Below, one piece after another: positions 53,951 through 64,000 of a stretch of 64,000 nt of DNA. This stretch comes from Lineus longissimus. Taxonomy: Eukaryota; Nemertea; Pilidiophora; Heteronemertea; Lineidae. The stretch covers positions 16,373,501-16,437,500 of the forward strand of contig NC_088310.1 in the NCBI RefSeq assembly GCF_910592395.1, in the 5' to 3' direction. Made by a program: the position numbers and the translations under genes. Numbering within the stretch: position 1 is the stretch's first letter; every line of letters starts with the position of its first letter. Below the pieces are notes generated by a model. That model did not search any database, was not told the origin of the DNA, and was given only the letters and a program-made list of their open reading frames with translations.

Positions 53951-54916
53951 GTATGTTATAAAAATATTTTTTCAACACTATATCAACATTCTCATTCCTG
54001 TCAGTTTCTGAAAATCAGCTAAATCAATCGCTACCAATGCAGCTGATAACAGCAATTCTTTTTGTTCCCAATGCCCATCCATGACAATATATTTCACGCA
54101 TGTGACAATCATGTAATCATCCTGTTTTTTGTGTTCTATTCATGCAATAAATAAATTCAGTATTTTCAAATCATTGGTGCTACAAAACTATTCTCATTAT
54201 AGATTATTCATATTTTATAAAATGCTGTCATGTCAAATTTTGTGTCCTATAAATCATTATGAAGTCGGCATTTTATATACAACTTTTGTACTCCTCCTAA
54301 ATAAACATACAAATCTTGTTTTATGTAAACTTTGTATATGTGACCCGTCACAGCAAAACCAGGCGCATGTCGCTCTGAGCTTGGCAGGTTGAGACGGACT
54401 GTTCTAATCTTTCATTAGCGACACCATTTCTTACCCGAGTGCCTCCTTCATTCATACATCTTGTACTTTAACTCAGGATACCCATCTTTGAATATTTTTA
54501 GTATACCAAGTACTACAATGTCAATGTATTGAAGTCATGTTCTTGTAGTGTTATTGGCTTTCTATTATCTTGTCAAAATACCACTTGGTTCTCGCAAAAT
54601 CTCAATAAAAACAAATGCTATTGCATGTATTGCATATTCTAACAGCTATCCACTGTATCGATTTATCCATCATCTGTACTATTTGTCACAAAAATGTTAT
54701 ATTATGTAAATCATATTTCATTACATAATGCACACTGCCAAGTACTGCTGAACCATTCATATGTCATTTAAATAAATAATTTTCAACTTTTTAAAACCGT
54801 CTTATAGTACTGTTCTTGTCACTTAGCTGAACCAATTGCTCTATAGCATGAAATTTCCAGAAATGCCCCAGGGACTGAAAAGTGCTGTTTTAACAGAGAG
54901 GTGTCCTAAACTGAGA
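53951..54916. other. no gene seen
   Basis: AT-rich. A G/C-richer patch at 54340-54415 (GTGACCCGTCACAGCAAAAC) looks like the start of a dispersed repeat, but its ends are not visible. Confidence 0.4.
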
Positions 54917-55510
54917 AGTCGAGTTGAATGGAAACAACCAATTTGGAACCAAAAACTACTGTCCTTATTAAAGAGGTTGTCCTCAATAGAAAGATGTCCA
55001 CAAAAAGTAGGTCCACTGTATATGAAAGTACAAACCCTGGTACATGTAGTGACAACATCTACTCCTCGATGTGGACACCTGCAAATGCAGCGACAATGTC
55101 ACATCAGTTATTTAATTCATCGTCCTTTGTGCAGATGGCACCACCCATCAAACATGTTGGTGACGAATAGTGTCGCAGCATTTTGTCACCGAGCTTACAC
55201 GAAAATGCACTGTCATTCATTCAGCCATAAGTGTAAGACTGTAGGGTTTTTTCCAACCAAAACATGTTCGAAATGTGTCAAGCATTCGGAACACCCAAAG
55301 ACTGATTAGAGAAGTCAAAATTGAATGGAAACAACCAATTTGGGACCAAAACTAGTGTCCTTATTGGAAAGGTTGTCTTTAATAGAGAGGTGTCTACTAA
55401 CGGAGGTTCCACTGTATATAATGTAGGAACCCTTGTTGTGACATTGTCCACTCCTCCAGCTGCACACCACCAAATCCACAACAATGTCACACCAGTTATT
55501 TAGTTCATCA
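54917..55510 (+). repeat. two ~395-bp direct units with pogo-type end
   Basis: TTGAATGGAAACAACCAATT at 54924 and 55321 begins two related stretches, each with a GGTTGTC block, a TAGA(A/G)AG(A/G)TGTC block and a CCACTGTATAT block, ending in CA(A/C)CAGTTATTTA-type sequence. GGAGGTTCCACTG followed by TA resembles the end of a Tigger/pogo-type MITE. Confidence 0.55.
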
Positions 55511-55628
55511 TGCTTATGGTCATTGTACTTTCATCTTATGTAAAATGTAACTTTTTACACGGTTTCAATAAACGATTTGTAATTTGTAATTTGTAAATTA
55601 TAAATTTCACTAATAATTTGACGCCGCC

Positions 55629-56055
55629 AATACTTGACTTGCCAAACTCAGAAATGCAGCGCCACTCGCGGATAAAGATAGAACAACTCGACATTTTTTT
55701 CACCGGTTTTCGCTGCGCATGCGTACCAGCCATCCGGAAACTAATAATGGCGGCAATCTGAACTTGTTTTGTGTAAGTTTTTGAGAGTTCAAAAAGTTCT
55801 TTAAGGCTCATGATTTACGATAATTCAGCAATCCGATAACTTTTACCTGTTAAAAACAGACGTACCACAGTAATAACCAGTTTACCTGTGTGAATTTGCT
55901 TTCACTGCATGTAGCACAGTTGTTTTTCTTGTCCGTCGCCGCGAAAGATGACGGCTGGTACGCATGCGCAGCGAAAACCGGTGAAAAAAATGTCGAGTTG
56001 TTCTATCTTTTTCCGCGAGTGGCGCTGCATTTCTGAGTTTTGCAAGTCAAGTATT
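55629..56055. repeat. 103-bp near-perfect inverted repeat
   Basis: Arm 55629-55731 and arm 55953-56055 differ at about two positions, including GAAATGCAGCGCCACTCGCG and its complement. The spacer is 221 bp. It lies about 300 bp upstream of exon 3 of U2 and is absent from U1. Confidence 0.85.
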
Positions 56056-56371
56056 CCACTGGTCTTCGAAATACGTAAGCTACACTGTTGACGACTATGA
56101 CACTCCTCACAAACCACATTGTGAATCAGACGCCGATAGGCTTGTCCTTCTTTATAAGGGTATATGATATATTAGCAAACGCTCGTCGCTATCAAAAATT
56201 ATTTTTTTGCAGGAATGGCCGGCCAAACATAAATTGGCCCATAGTAGCCTCATGCGACCTGATATCCGTCCAGAAGTTTCTGGATCGATTTAAAGGCTCA
56301 CTTTACTGTGGTAACAGGAATATAAAGCAGTGCAGTTCTCATCTACTTCTCTTTGACAAACGCTCTTTCAG

Positions 56372-57400
56372 GAAAAAAGCACTCAAACGTACAGAGTTTC
56401 TGAACCAGTCGTTTTCAAACCGCCCGTATCAGCCATTTTGACGAAATATGAAGCCAGGCTGTTTATGTTTGATGAGAATTCAAATTCGATCGTATTTCTT
56501 CACCTAGAGGACAGAGGACATGTTCATGTTTTGAGAAATGTACTTGTCTACCAACCGGAAGCAAGGAATGTCTACGCATTCGTTCATAATGCGTCTGTTT
56601 CCTCTCGTTTTGCTATGATGTTCAGAGATCTTGACAACGGGAAATTATGGCTGCTCGACGTCGTGCGCCGGAGAAGTGGACGTAAAACACTTGTCTTTAA
56701 GTTGGTTGAGATATTAACTGGTCGCTGCGGCACAATAATCCCACCTCGTCATCACCCATGCTCAGCTATGGGATCAACGATTTCCACGCCGCTTATCTTG
56801 AAAAACACCATGAAAGCAGAATGTCGTGTTAAGGGTGACTCACGTCATTTAGTCACCGTGTTTAACGTTACGTGGAGACATGGGCATGGGACGCTCTTAA
56901 AACTAGATAGGTGGTACACAAGGCTTAGGAACGCCCTAATTTTTTTTGACAATCGACAAGGTCATATATTATGCTTTAAAAGTAGAGGTAAAGGTTCCCT
57001 TGTACTATATCGTGTCTTCCCTAAACCTAGAATACAGTTGGAATTGTTTTCGATATCAATTTCCTCATTTCCGTATAGCGTCAACTATCTAAAGGAATCA
57101 ACGTTTTTATTTGCACAAGTAAACAAAAATGTCTTTTCCCGTGTAATATTTATCAAAGGCATATGCTCTCCTCTGGCTCCTTTGAATACTGTAGCAAAGT
57201 TTAATAAGGTCACCAGTGTTTCGGTCAGTAATTGGCATATTGCGAAACCGTTGAAACAAAGTAAATATCCAGATGAACGCAAAATAGTAATGCTACCTGA
57301 TAGCGTTCTATTATCACCCGTAAGGACTATTAAAGATATGGGTAAAGGACAGAGCAAGGAGACAATAAAATACGCCAGACGGTTTACGCCAGTTGGTTAA
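56372..57400 (+). CDS. exon 3 of U2 PAN gene: unknown C-terminal domain
   Basis: 342 codons plus stop, opening in phase 0 after CTCTTTCAG; the upstream in-frame TGA supports the acceptor. It differs from U1 at about 12 residues, with no indel. No family is recognised. Landmarks are KYEARLFMFDENSNSIVF, HVLRNVLVYQPEARNVYAF, GKLWLLDVVRRRSGRKTLVF and GICSPLAPLNTVAKFNKV. Together with exons at 29192 and 31108 it completes a predicted ~528-residue secreted protein. The preceding ~220 bp match the U1 and U0 acceptor regions, and sequence beyond that is U2-specific. Confidence 0.65.
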   Translation, partial: EKSTQTYRVSEPVVFKPPVSAILTKYEARLFMFDENSNSIVFLHLEDRGHVHVLRNVLVYQPEARNVYAFVHNASVSSRFAMMFRDLDNGKLWLLDVVRRRSGRKTLVFKLVEILTGRCGTIIPPRHHPCSAMGSTISTPLILKNTMKAECRVKGDSRHLVTVFNVTWRHGHGTLLKLDRWYTRLRNALIFFDNRQGHILCFKSRGKGSLVLYRVFPKPRIQLELFSISISSFPYSVNYLKESTFLFAQVNKNVFSRVIFIKGICSPLAPLNTVAKFNKVTSVSVSNWHIAKPLKQSKYPDERKIVMLPDSVLLSPVRTIKDMGKGQSKETIKYARRFTPVG

Positions 57401-58129
57401 AGACGCTTCGAAAGGTCATTTGGCCATCACAGAAATTAGTAAAACCATTTGAGTAGGATTTCCGAGTCAGCAGATCACACGTCCGGTGATTGGTCTTTGG
57501 CCAGAAAACCGTTGATCCAGCAGGTTAAGGGGATTACCGGGGTCAATAAAAGACCGATCACTGGTGTGATCTTATATCTTGGCAGTTTAACCAGCGGAAA
57601 TCGAACTCGGAGAAAACAAATGTACGCCGAAATTTAGCAACTCTACCATAGGTTTGTAAACGGCGAATTTCGAGCCATTCCGTAGTTTTTGGCACGTCAC
57701 AGACGCCACTAAACATGATGGTCGAAACATGAAAACCGTGAGAAAACAGTTTGATCTCACTCGAGAAGGCGAAACATTTCAATATTTTGGATGACAGGTA
57801 AGGGAACGAGAATCATTCTCGATGAATTAATTGATTCTCGGAACGGGATAGCGAGAAACCTCTTAATCTATACTTCTATACTTAATCTATACTTGCTATT
57901 ATCTATGTTTCCTTTAATTTCTAGAATAAATCGATTCCGGGTGATACCGGATAGGGTAACGGTTTTATACTGATCTTGTATGCTTAGTGTTCTCTTACAA
58001 AAGACTGAGGGGATAAGCTGTCATTCAATACACTGGCGACAAACAGGGAAATGAGTCATCCTGTATAATATCAAAGTTCCCTAAAGACTAAGGGGAAACA
58101 CTATTGAGAATTCGATACACCGCAACAAA
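57401..58129. other. 3' flank of U2 exon 3
   Basis: Matches 26220-26939 of U1 closely. No gene seen. Confidence 0.45.
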
Positions 58130-59090
58130 TGGAGTTAAGCAAGTGATGTGTTGTCACCGATACTATTCAATATCATGTACTTGGATCAACTCTTAGTCAA
58201 TTTGCAGGACTCAGGAGTAGGATGTCGAATATGACATACTTATACTGGTATATTCGCTGATGCAGACGATGTGGTAATACTAGTACCGACCATCATGTCT
58301 TGGACAAAGATGTTAAAAATTTAAAAAAGAGTAAATTTCTTGTGTTTGCCAAAGGCTTAGATACCCGAGTATACTTCATAATGTTTGATGGAAATATAGG
58401 TTGTATTCAGCGGAGTCCGAGGTGTTCATGGGATTCCTGTAAGAACCGAATGTTCAGCGTAGAAGAAATGACCTTGGGATTAACGAATTATACAAAAAAA
58501 ACAATATGGTGATGGCGTATTTCGGACACGCAAATGAAGTACATGTAATTCGGTATTCTTCTTTTTTAAGTTTTGCAACCTGTCAGTATGGCTTTCAGTT
58601 CTGGGACAGTACAAGTCCTTACAATGAAAACTTATATATAGCATGGAGAAAGTGTTATAAAGATCATGGGTTTACCGTGTAGGACAGATAACAAATTGAT
58701 CCCGTTGATAACCAACGACTGTAACATGGAGATGCAATTAGAAAGGAGGACAATGAGATATATTAAAAAAATCTGTTCAAATCGAACAACACGTACTTGA
58801 CTTTCTGTTAAAAATATTTATTAATTGATGGAAGTGCCTCAAACCTGAGTAAAAACTTAATCAAAATATGCAGATAATATGGCTTTGTAAATACGACATG
58901 AACCAAGTTAAATATTCGTATCGAATTGTAAATGAAGTGGATGTAAGGACTGGGGATTACAGAACGGCAAGACAGATTGAGGAGTTAATAGGAATGAGAG
59001 AGTCGGATCAGAATGTATTGTCAACGGAGGAGATCGGTCGGGTTTTGGATATCTTATGCACGGGGTAGCTTGGTACAATACTTTCACCAG
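58130..59090 (+). pseudogene. non-LTR reverse transcriptase remnant (U2)
   Basis: The duplicate of 26940-27920, with the same broken RT blocks (VLSPILFNIMYLDQLL, then a block reading ADADDVVILVP where U1 has YADD). Here the U1 tyrosine codon region reads GATGCA, so even the catalytic motif differs. The 66-residue open tail ending in LSTEEIGRVLDILCTG is preserved in both copies, which is probably chance over recent time. Confidence 0.6.
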
Positions 59091-60679
59091 GTTGGTTAGT
59101 GCATGCGATCTGCAACCTGGCCTGTTTTCCTCTTTGACACAATATTGTAGTTCAAAGAGTTGTTCATATGCACAGCGCACAGCACATGTATAGCACGAAT
59201 TTATGTGCTGTAAGTACGAAATAAACATATATATGTATAATAGAATTCATTGCCTTCGCAACTCACTCCTTAGGACAACTTCATTCCAAGAACATCTGAT
59301 GCCGAAATATGTTGGTGTCCAATAGGAAGAATTTATAATGAATTAGACCTTCTGCCAGCCACACTAAAGAACAAAATTACCCTCACAATCACTTCTGACG
59401 ACGATTGTAGGTGCAGGTCATCAGCAACAATTAAAAAAAATGTGGTAACCTACGCAAGTTCTTATTTATGCTCAGAAATGGTCGGGATAAACTGCTCGGC
59501 TGTACGTGGGTTGCCGACATGTTGCTGGCGGATGGGTATATTCACCAGAGCAGTAAATTGGCAGAAACGCAACACTTGGTGTAAAGCGATTGCCTGCAGT
59601 TTTTTTAATGCCTCTCTAAATACCCGATGCTAACGAAAGAAAGCTTACAAATTGTTGTCATGGTGTGTATTGCAATATTTACAAACTTACAATAACGCTT
59701 GTGGACACAGCACTATTTCACCTTTACAGGAATACAATAGGGAGGTTGTGATCAGGGACTTATCACAGATCCTTTATTACGTATAACAGATAGAAATGTA
59801 CAGTAAATTCGTCCACTTTCTTCGGTGTTTTATCAGTGTACATATAGGATCCTCATAATGAACTTCCAGCGGTATTTCCTCCGTTGCCTCCGCTCATACT
59901 GTTGTAACAATGTCAATACATTGAGGGTCAAGATGAAGATCCATGATAAATCACTGTTCTCAACCTCCCTATCATGCAATGTGTAGAGTGTGTGTTCCCA
60001 GTTCCGGACACTTGTTTTGTACTTTCACAGCCGATTCTTTTAACTGTGAGGTAAGGGGCAGGGTAACGTAATGTCAGTAAACGGTGCTAGTATCACTAAG
60101 AAACCGTTACTAATGGCAAGGCTAGGAGATTGGATGCCCTGGCTACTGCTTATGCAGACTGATTTTTCGTTACTGCACATGTGCAACCGGAACGCACGTT
60201 CAAATTGTCGGCAAAATATGATTTACGTTCAAGTTGAAAAAGCCAAAGTCCATAATTAGTAGACATTTTCAGTCAGGCTGCTCTGGGAAAGGCAGTTTAG
60301 ATTTCAGCTTCAAATATCTGATGGATGGTCGTGGCATTCATTGCCGCTCTCGTTGTTTATGGATGAGTACGATGGATTAGTGATATTCATCCGGACATGC
60401 CAAACATCCTGACTCTCATGCGTTTGCGTCACCACTATCGAGCTATTTGGGTGAGTGATTTAGCGATCTCAAAACATTGCGAGTCAAGATGACCAAAACA
60501 GATGAGATCGACATTTTGAAAGATATAGATTTACCCGACATTTATGAAACCTTTGGGGTCATTTCGTTTCTCTTCTGATCTTAAGGTATAATTGCGTTGG
60601 TGTTCTTAAAGGATGTCGCACCATATTTTACAAAGTTTGTTGTGTTTGTGGCGCTTAGTTTGCTCCGAAATGTTGAGAA
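59091..60679. other. intergenic sequence between U2 exon 3 and U3 exon 1
   Basis: 59091-60030 matches U1 (27920-28915). 60035-60405 is present here and partly in U1, but missing upstream of U2 exon 1, where TTTCACAG is joined directly to CATCCTGACTCTC. The promoter of the PAN gene should lie here, but no TATA box or start signal is convincing. Confidence 0.45.
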
Positions 60680-61002
60680 ATGTTGCATATCGCTCTCGTT
60701 TACTTCATTTTTCTTAGATTTCCATTCAGCAAAACCTCAAATGAATCTCATTCCACCATTTTAATCAATTCAAACTTCACCCCGACCACGAACTCACCAA
60801 AAAAAGTTGATTTGTTGGAGGAAATGTTCTCCAGGCAGACACACATTATGACAAATTTAGCGGTTGCCAAGTACACCAACGAACCGCTGCGACTAAAACG
60901 AGGCCTGAATGCATCTTACATTAAAAACAATGCAACATATTTCATGACATCGGTCCTTAACGTTCGATACGGTTTTATTCAGGGTGAGTGGGTTCAAAAC
61001 AG
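60680..61002 (+). CDS. exon 1 of U3 PAN gene
   Basis: 323 bp from ATG to AACAG|GTACAG, the same length and phase (2) as U2 exon 1. It starts MLHIALVYFIFLRFPFSKTS and keeps the sequons and the LRLKRGL site. Only a handful of residues differ from U2. The GTGAGT about 18 bp upstream of the chosen donor is also present. Because exon 2 of this unit carries a one-base deletion, the gene may no longer give the full protein. Confidence 0.55.
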
Positions 61003-61189
61003 GTACAGTATTTATCTTTTTCAATTTTACCTTAATATTGAATTTTCGAAAGGACATTGTCTTTCAAAAATCCTACATTTATTCGCATCCACACTCGATC
61101 GATCGTAAAAAGAACACATCATGTTTCTGTTGATCAATAAAGCGATGCGTAGCCTCGTTGCCTGAACAAGGGAGAATGCTTTGGTTGTA

Positions 61190-61635
61190 CAGTGCCACAA
61201 GCACGGTGTACCTTCGATGACCTTCCATTTATGAACCGGACGCCAGAGCCACTTGGCATCGGGCATCTCAGTTATATGAGCAATTGCGGTAGGCGTAGAC
61301 GCCACATAAGTGACACCACAGTATCATGAAGTACAGGACCACATTTCATAAAGCTCGGTGTACTTTCGACTCCGGTGACTGCTTGATCTTCCATTTATGA
61401 GGCAGACACTTGGGTCACAGGGCCATCGGGATGATCGGTGTGGGAGCTCTTGCGTTTACGTCGACGGCACAAAGGTGACTCCTCAAGAAGAACAGCGCCA
61501 AATTTCATAAACTTAGCACGATGTACTTTCGACTCCGGCGACTGCTCGACCTTCCATTCATGAGGCGGACCCCTGAGCCACTGGGCCATCGGGACCGGTG
61601 TGGGAGCTCTTGTGGTTACGTCGACGACATTTAGG
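61190..61635 (+). repeat. ~160-bp tandem array in U3 intron 1
   Basis: Three units with CCATTTATGAGGCAGAC or CCATTCATGAGGCGGAC at about 61391 and 61554 plus the diverged first unit, as in U1. Confidence 0.7.
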
Positions 61636-62602
61636 CTCAAAGTGTCATGCTAATGCCTTTTCTCACAGACTTTCGAATTGAGAATTATATTCCTTCCTGG
61701 CTCTCATAAGTTTGGAGAAAAAACTACAACATGTTCGTTATGATACCGGATGCGCCAAAAAGGAAACACATTTTTTTCCCAATATTTTAAAAGAAACTGG
61801 GCAGTGGCGCCTTTTAAACCATCGATTGCACCAGCCAACAAAGGACTTCGTCGAATAAATTGTCAGTTTCAGGCAGCCTGTAACCGGTATAGTAATTTGA
61901 ATTACCACACTTTTTCAGGATAATTCAAGAGGTGGCAGAATCGAAGATACATACGTAGATCGCAAAAGCAAAGTACATGTAGCAAGGGATGAAATATAAA
62001 CTTGTAAGTGGCATTTCGTGCAGAGGTTTTACTTCTGGGGAGTTTGCGGTCACTGCAGCGAGCATGTTTCGATTCAGCGTGTGTGTTCGTATGGCGGTCT
62101 CTCATTCAGTTGAGGCAATGTTCGCTTGTCCTAATTTATGCTCGGAAATACTCGGGTCAACCTTTCGGCTGAACGATCGTGGCAAATATGTTGATTGCAG
62201 ATGGGTATTTGCCAGAGCAGTCGATTGGCTGAAACGGGCCACTTGATGTATTGTAAAGTGGTTTCCCATCGTTTGTTTCCCGCTTCACTGAAAACCCAAA
62301 TTAACAAATTCTGATAAAAGTATCCAAAATGTTGCCACTGTGTGTTTGCTATAACATTGTATTATTTGTAAAAAATCGGCACTATTTCGGCTCCACAGAA
62401 ATAATTCAGATGTTCTCTGATGTTCAAATGCTGTTGTTTAAAAGAGTCAATCACATCTTCCATTGAATGAGATCAATATGTTGGAAGAATTTATGCAGCT
62501 TTTATTATTATTGCGCCCAGTGGTCATGATCATGCTTTGTGATTGATATAGTGGTCTTGTACATTTACGGCAATAACTGACAATGGTCCCAACCCAAAGG
62601 AG

Positions 62603-62836
62603 GTTTTACAAGAAGGTTACACGTGATCGAGAAATAATTCAGCCAAGTTTTGCTGATAAAAACATGCGGTCGAGGTGTCATTGCGCAATTGCTTGCCTTT
62701 TTATGCTAAGTTGCAAAACTATTAATACTCGAGGGCACACTGGCGGCCATTTTTGCCGACTGTACAGTGAGAAGGGAACATGTTTGGAGAGGGATGAAGT
62801 AACGATTACTAGAGGATGGCTTATGTATCAATAAAG
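62603..62836 (+). pseudogene. exon 2 of U3 PAN gene, one-base deletion
   Basis: The PAN reading SFADKNMRSRCHCAIACLFM, LSCKTINTRG and FCRLYSEKGTC is intact up to GWLMYQ. Where U1 and U2 have CAAATAGAG, this copy has CAATAAAG, one base shorter, so a TAA closes the frame eight bases before the GTAAGG donor. The acceptor reads AAAGGAG rather than AAAGCAG. Exon length is 234 against 235 in all other units. The exon still encodes a complete PAN core, so a truncated secreted product is conceivable. Confidence 0.65.
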
Positions 62837-64000
62837 GTAAGGTTTCATCACATACTAAGACTTCATCGTGGTTTAGCAAAAATTCGTCTCAAAGTCAAAT
62901 AATTATGATACAAATTGTGGCACTAAATCATACCAAACCCTACATTATTTCATACTCTTTCAGCTGAACACGATCAGCCAATTTCTAACTCGGCATGTTT
63001 ATTCGAACCTTTCTCTGCGTGGTCGAGCGTGTAGTCCAGCCGTATAATCGTTTTCCGTATAACACGGTTATGTATCACATGGGTGCACGCGCATAAAGTC
63101 CGTTGCGTACAACTTCTCGACTCGTCCTGGTCAGGTCTCGTTGGGCGTGATGATGACCTGTTCCGTTAAGAGGACGAAACATCTATTTTAAAGGCCATGA
63201 CTCATGCTTTTATGATTGCATGACATGTACAAATCCTCAAACACTGGACTTAAAGCTCCGCATTAAATCAAGTTTGATCAAAATTGAAGAACCCAGTCCA
63301 GAGATATAGCAAATTAACGGCTTTGTTTACTTGTTATGTAACAGCCTTGGTCAGGTTTCTAAGTAAAGTCAGGCGGCAGGTTTACTGACATAGATCAGGC
63401 TGACGTTGGATTTCTTACTATAAATAGTATAAATTTGTCTGTATTACCTTACCTTATTATAAGGTATATCGAAGCTTTAAATTAGAAATACATTATGATA
63501 GTTTAAGTATTGTATAAATTGATGTATTTGATGCAATTTTCTGTAAAAAGAATCGAATTTGAAAAATCAATTAAGTTCTATAAATTTGCCTAAATTGTCT
63601 AGAAAACATAATTGGACCATATCTGTGGGGTCTATGTTTTTTTTTGGCATTGATTTTGTTTCCCCACTTCATGAATTAGCTCAAATAACACTTTCTAGAT
63701 GTGAGAGTTGACTTCTAAAATAAATATAACCGGTTTTCCAAAAAAAATTAAAATATTTAATTAAAATATTTTTTGGAATACAATAAATTCATTTATTATG
63801 GGCAAAGGTATGCTTTCATACTTGAACATTGAAAATGTCAATGAAAAACAGACTTCATATATCGATTTTAAGAGCATTAAAATTTATATGTGTCCTCCCA
63901 AGTAGGGCAATAAGCCTGATCTACATCACAATTTTGGTGAACCCGCCGCCTGGCTCTAACAAGCCAGTTGCTAGCCTGATTAGGTGATCTAGTTGTCAAA
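62837..64000. other. U3 intron 2 start; no gene seen
   Basis: 62840-63180 matches the region after the U0 PAN exon. 63190-64000 is AT-rich, with no similarity to the other units that I can see and no coding signal. Confidence 0.45.

Larger units (their letters stand above)
28916..60400 (+). repeat. unit U2 of the duplicated locus, expanded by transposons
   Basis: Contains all three exons, and its order matches U1. It is enlarged from about 12 kb to about 31 kb by the 59-bp minisatellite (1.6 kb), a BEL element (7.5 kb), a foldback element (2.1 kb), two Helitron-like copies (2.7 kb) and about 4 kb of unrelated sequence at 52-56 kb. Nearly all the growth is inside intron 2. Confidence 0.75.
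60401..64000 (+). repeat. unit U3 of the duplicated locus, incomplete
   Basis: Holds exon 1, the ~160-bp array and a frameshifted PAN exon, then leaves the window before exon 3. Its PAN-exon flank keeps about 200 bp of intron (62840-63070) that U0 also keeps but U1 and U2 have lost, between short TATCACATG repeats. Confidence 0.75.

Noticed and set aside
1-64000. tRNA or rRNA genes
   Set aside because: No A/B-box pair with a cloverleaf and no rRNA-like sequence was found by reading; a tRNAscan or Infernal run would be decisive.

Overview
The window looks like intergenic, repeat-rich DNA from an animal genome, most likely a marine invertebrate. The evidence is AG/GT-bounded exons, BEL/Pao and Ty3/gypsy LTR elements, CR1/L2-like non-LTR tails, a pogo/Tigger transposon, a sea-urchin-TU-like foldback element, and long tandem repeats. 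The species cannot be fixed from the sequence. I see no tRNA, rRNA, CRISPR array or prokaryotic operon.

Main finding. The window carries a tandem and partly inverted array of one duplicated locus, which I call units U00, U0 (both minus strand), U1, U2 and U3 (plus strand). Its conserved islands form a consistent three-exon gene. Exon 1 has a signal-peptide-like start and several N-glycosylation sequons and ends in phase 2. Exon 2 is a cysteine-rich PAN/apple-like module of 235 bp, entering in phase 2 and leaving in phase 0. Exon 3 is a 342-codon terminal exon entering in phase 0 and encoding a C-terminal domain I do not recognise. U2 has all three exons (29192-29514, 31108-31342, 56372-57400; about 528 residues). 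U1 has lost exon 1. U3 has exon 1 and a frameshifted exon 2, then runs off the window. U0 is an older inverted copy with exons 2 and 3 open. U00 is a PAN fragment.

Layout. 1-4.5 kb: decayed minus-strand Ty3/gypsy element. 5.0-9.8 kb: U0. 10.7-16.05 kb: U00, split by a nested stack of non-LTR remnant, then pogo transposon, then hairpin. 17.3-28.9 kb: U1. 28.9-60.4 kb: U2, whose second intron has grown to about 25 kb through a 59-bp minisatellite expansion, a BEL/Pao element, a foldback element with a Harbinger-like insert, and two inverted copies of a 1.34-kb Helitron-like element. 60.4-64 kb: start of U3.

The paralogous units act as empty-site controls. U1 gives the pre-insertion sequence for the BEL element (target duplication CGGAG, empty CGCAG) and for the foldback element (CTTGTC), and it holds the single ancestral unit of the U2 minisatellite. 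Each unit also carries, or once carried, a ~160-bp intronic repeat array, a ~146-bp array with palindromic ATGGC motifs, and a non-LTR reverse transcriptase remnant. All identities and counts are by eye.
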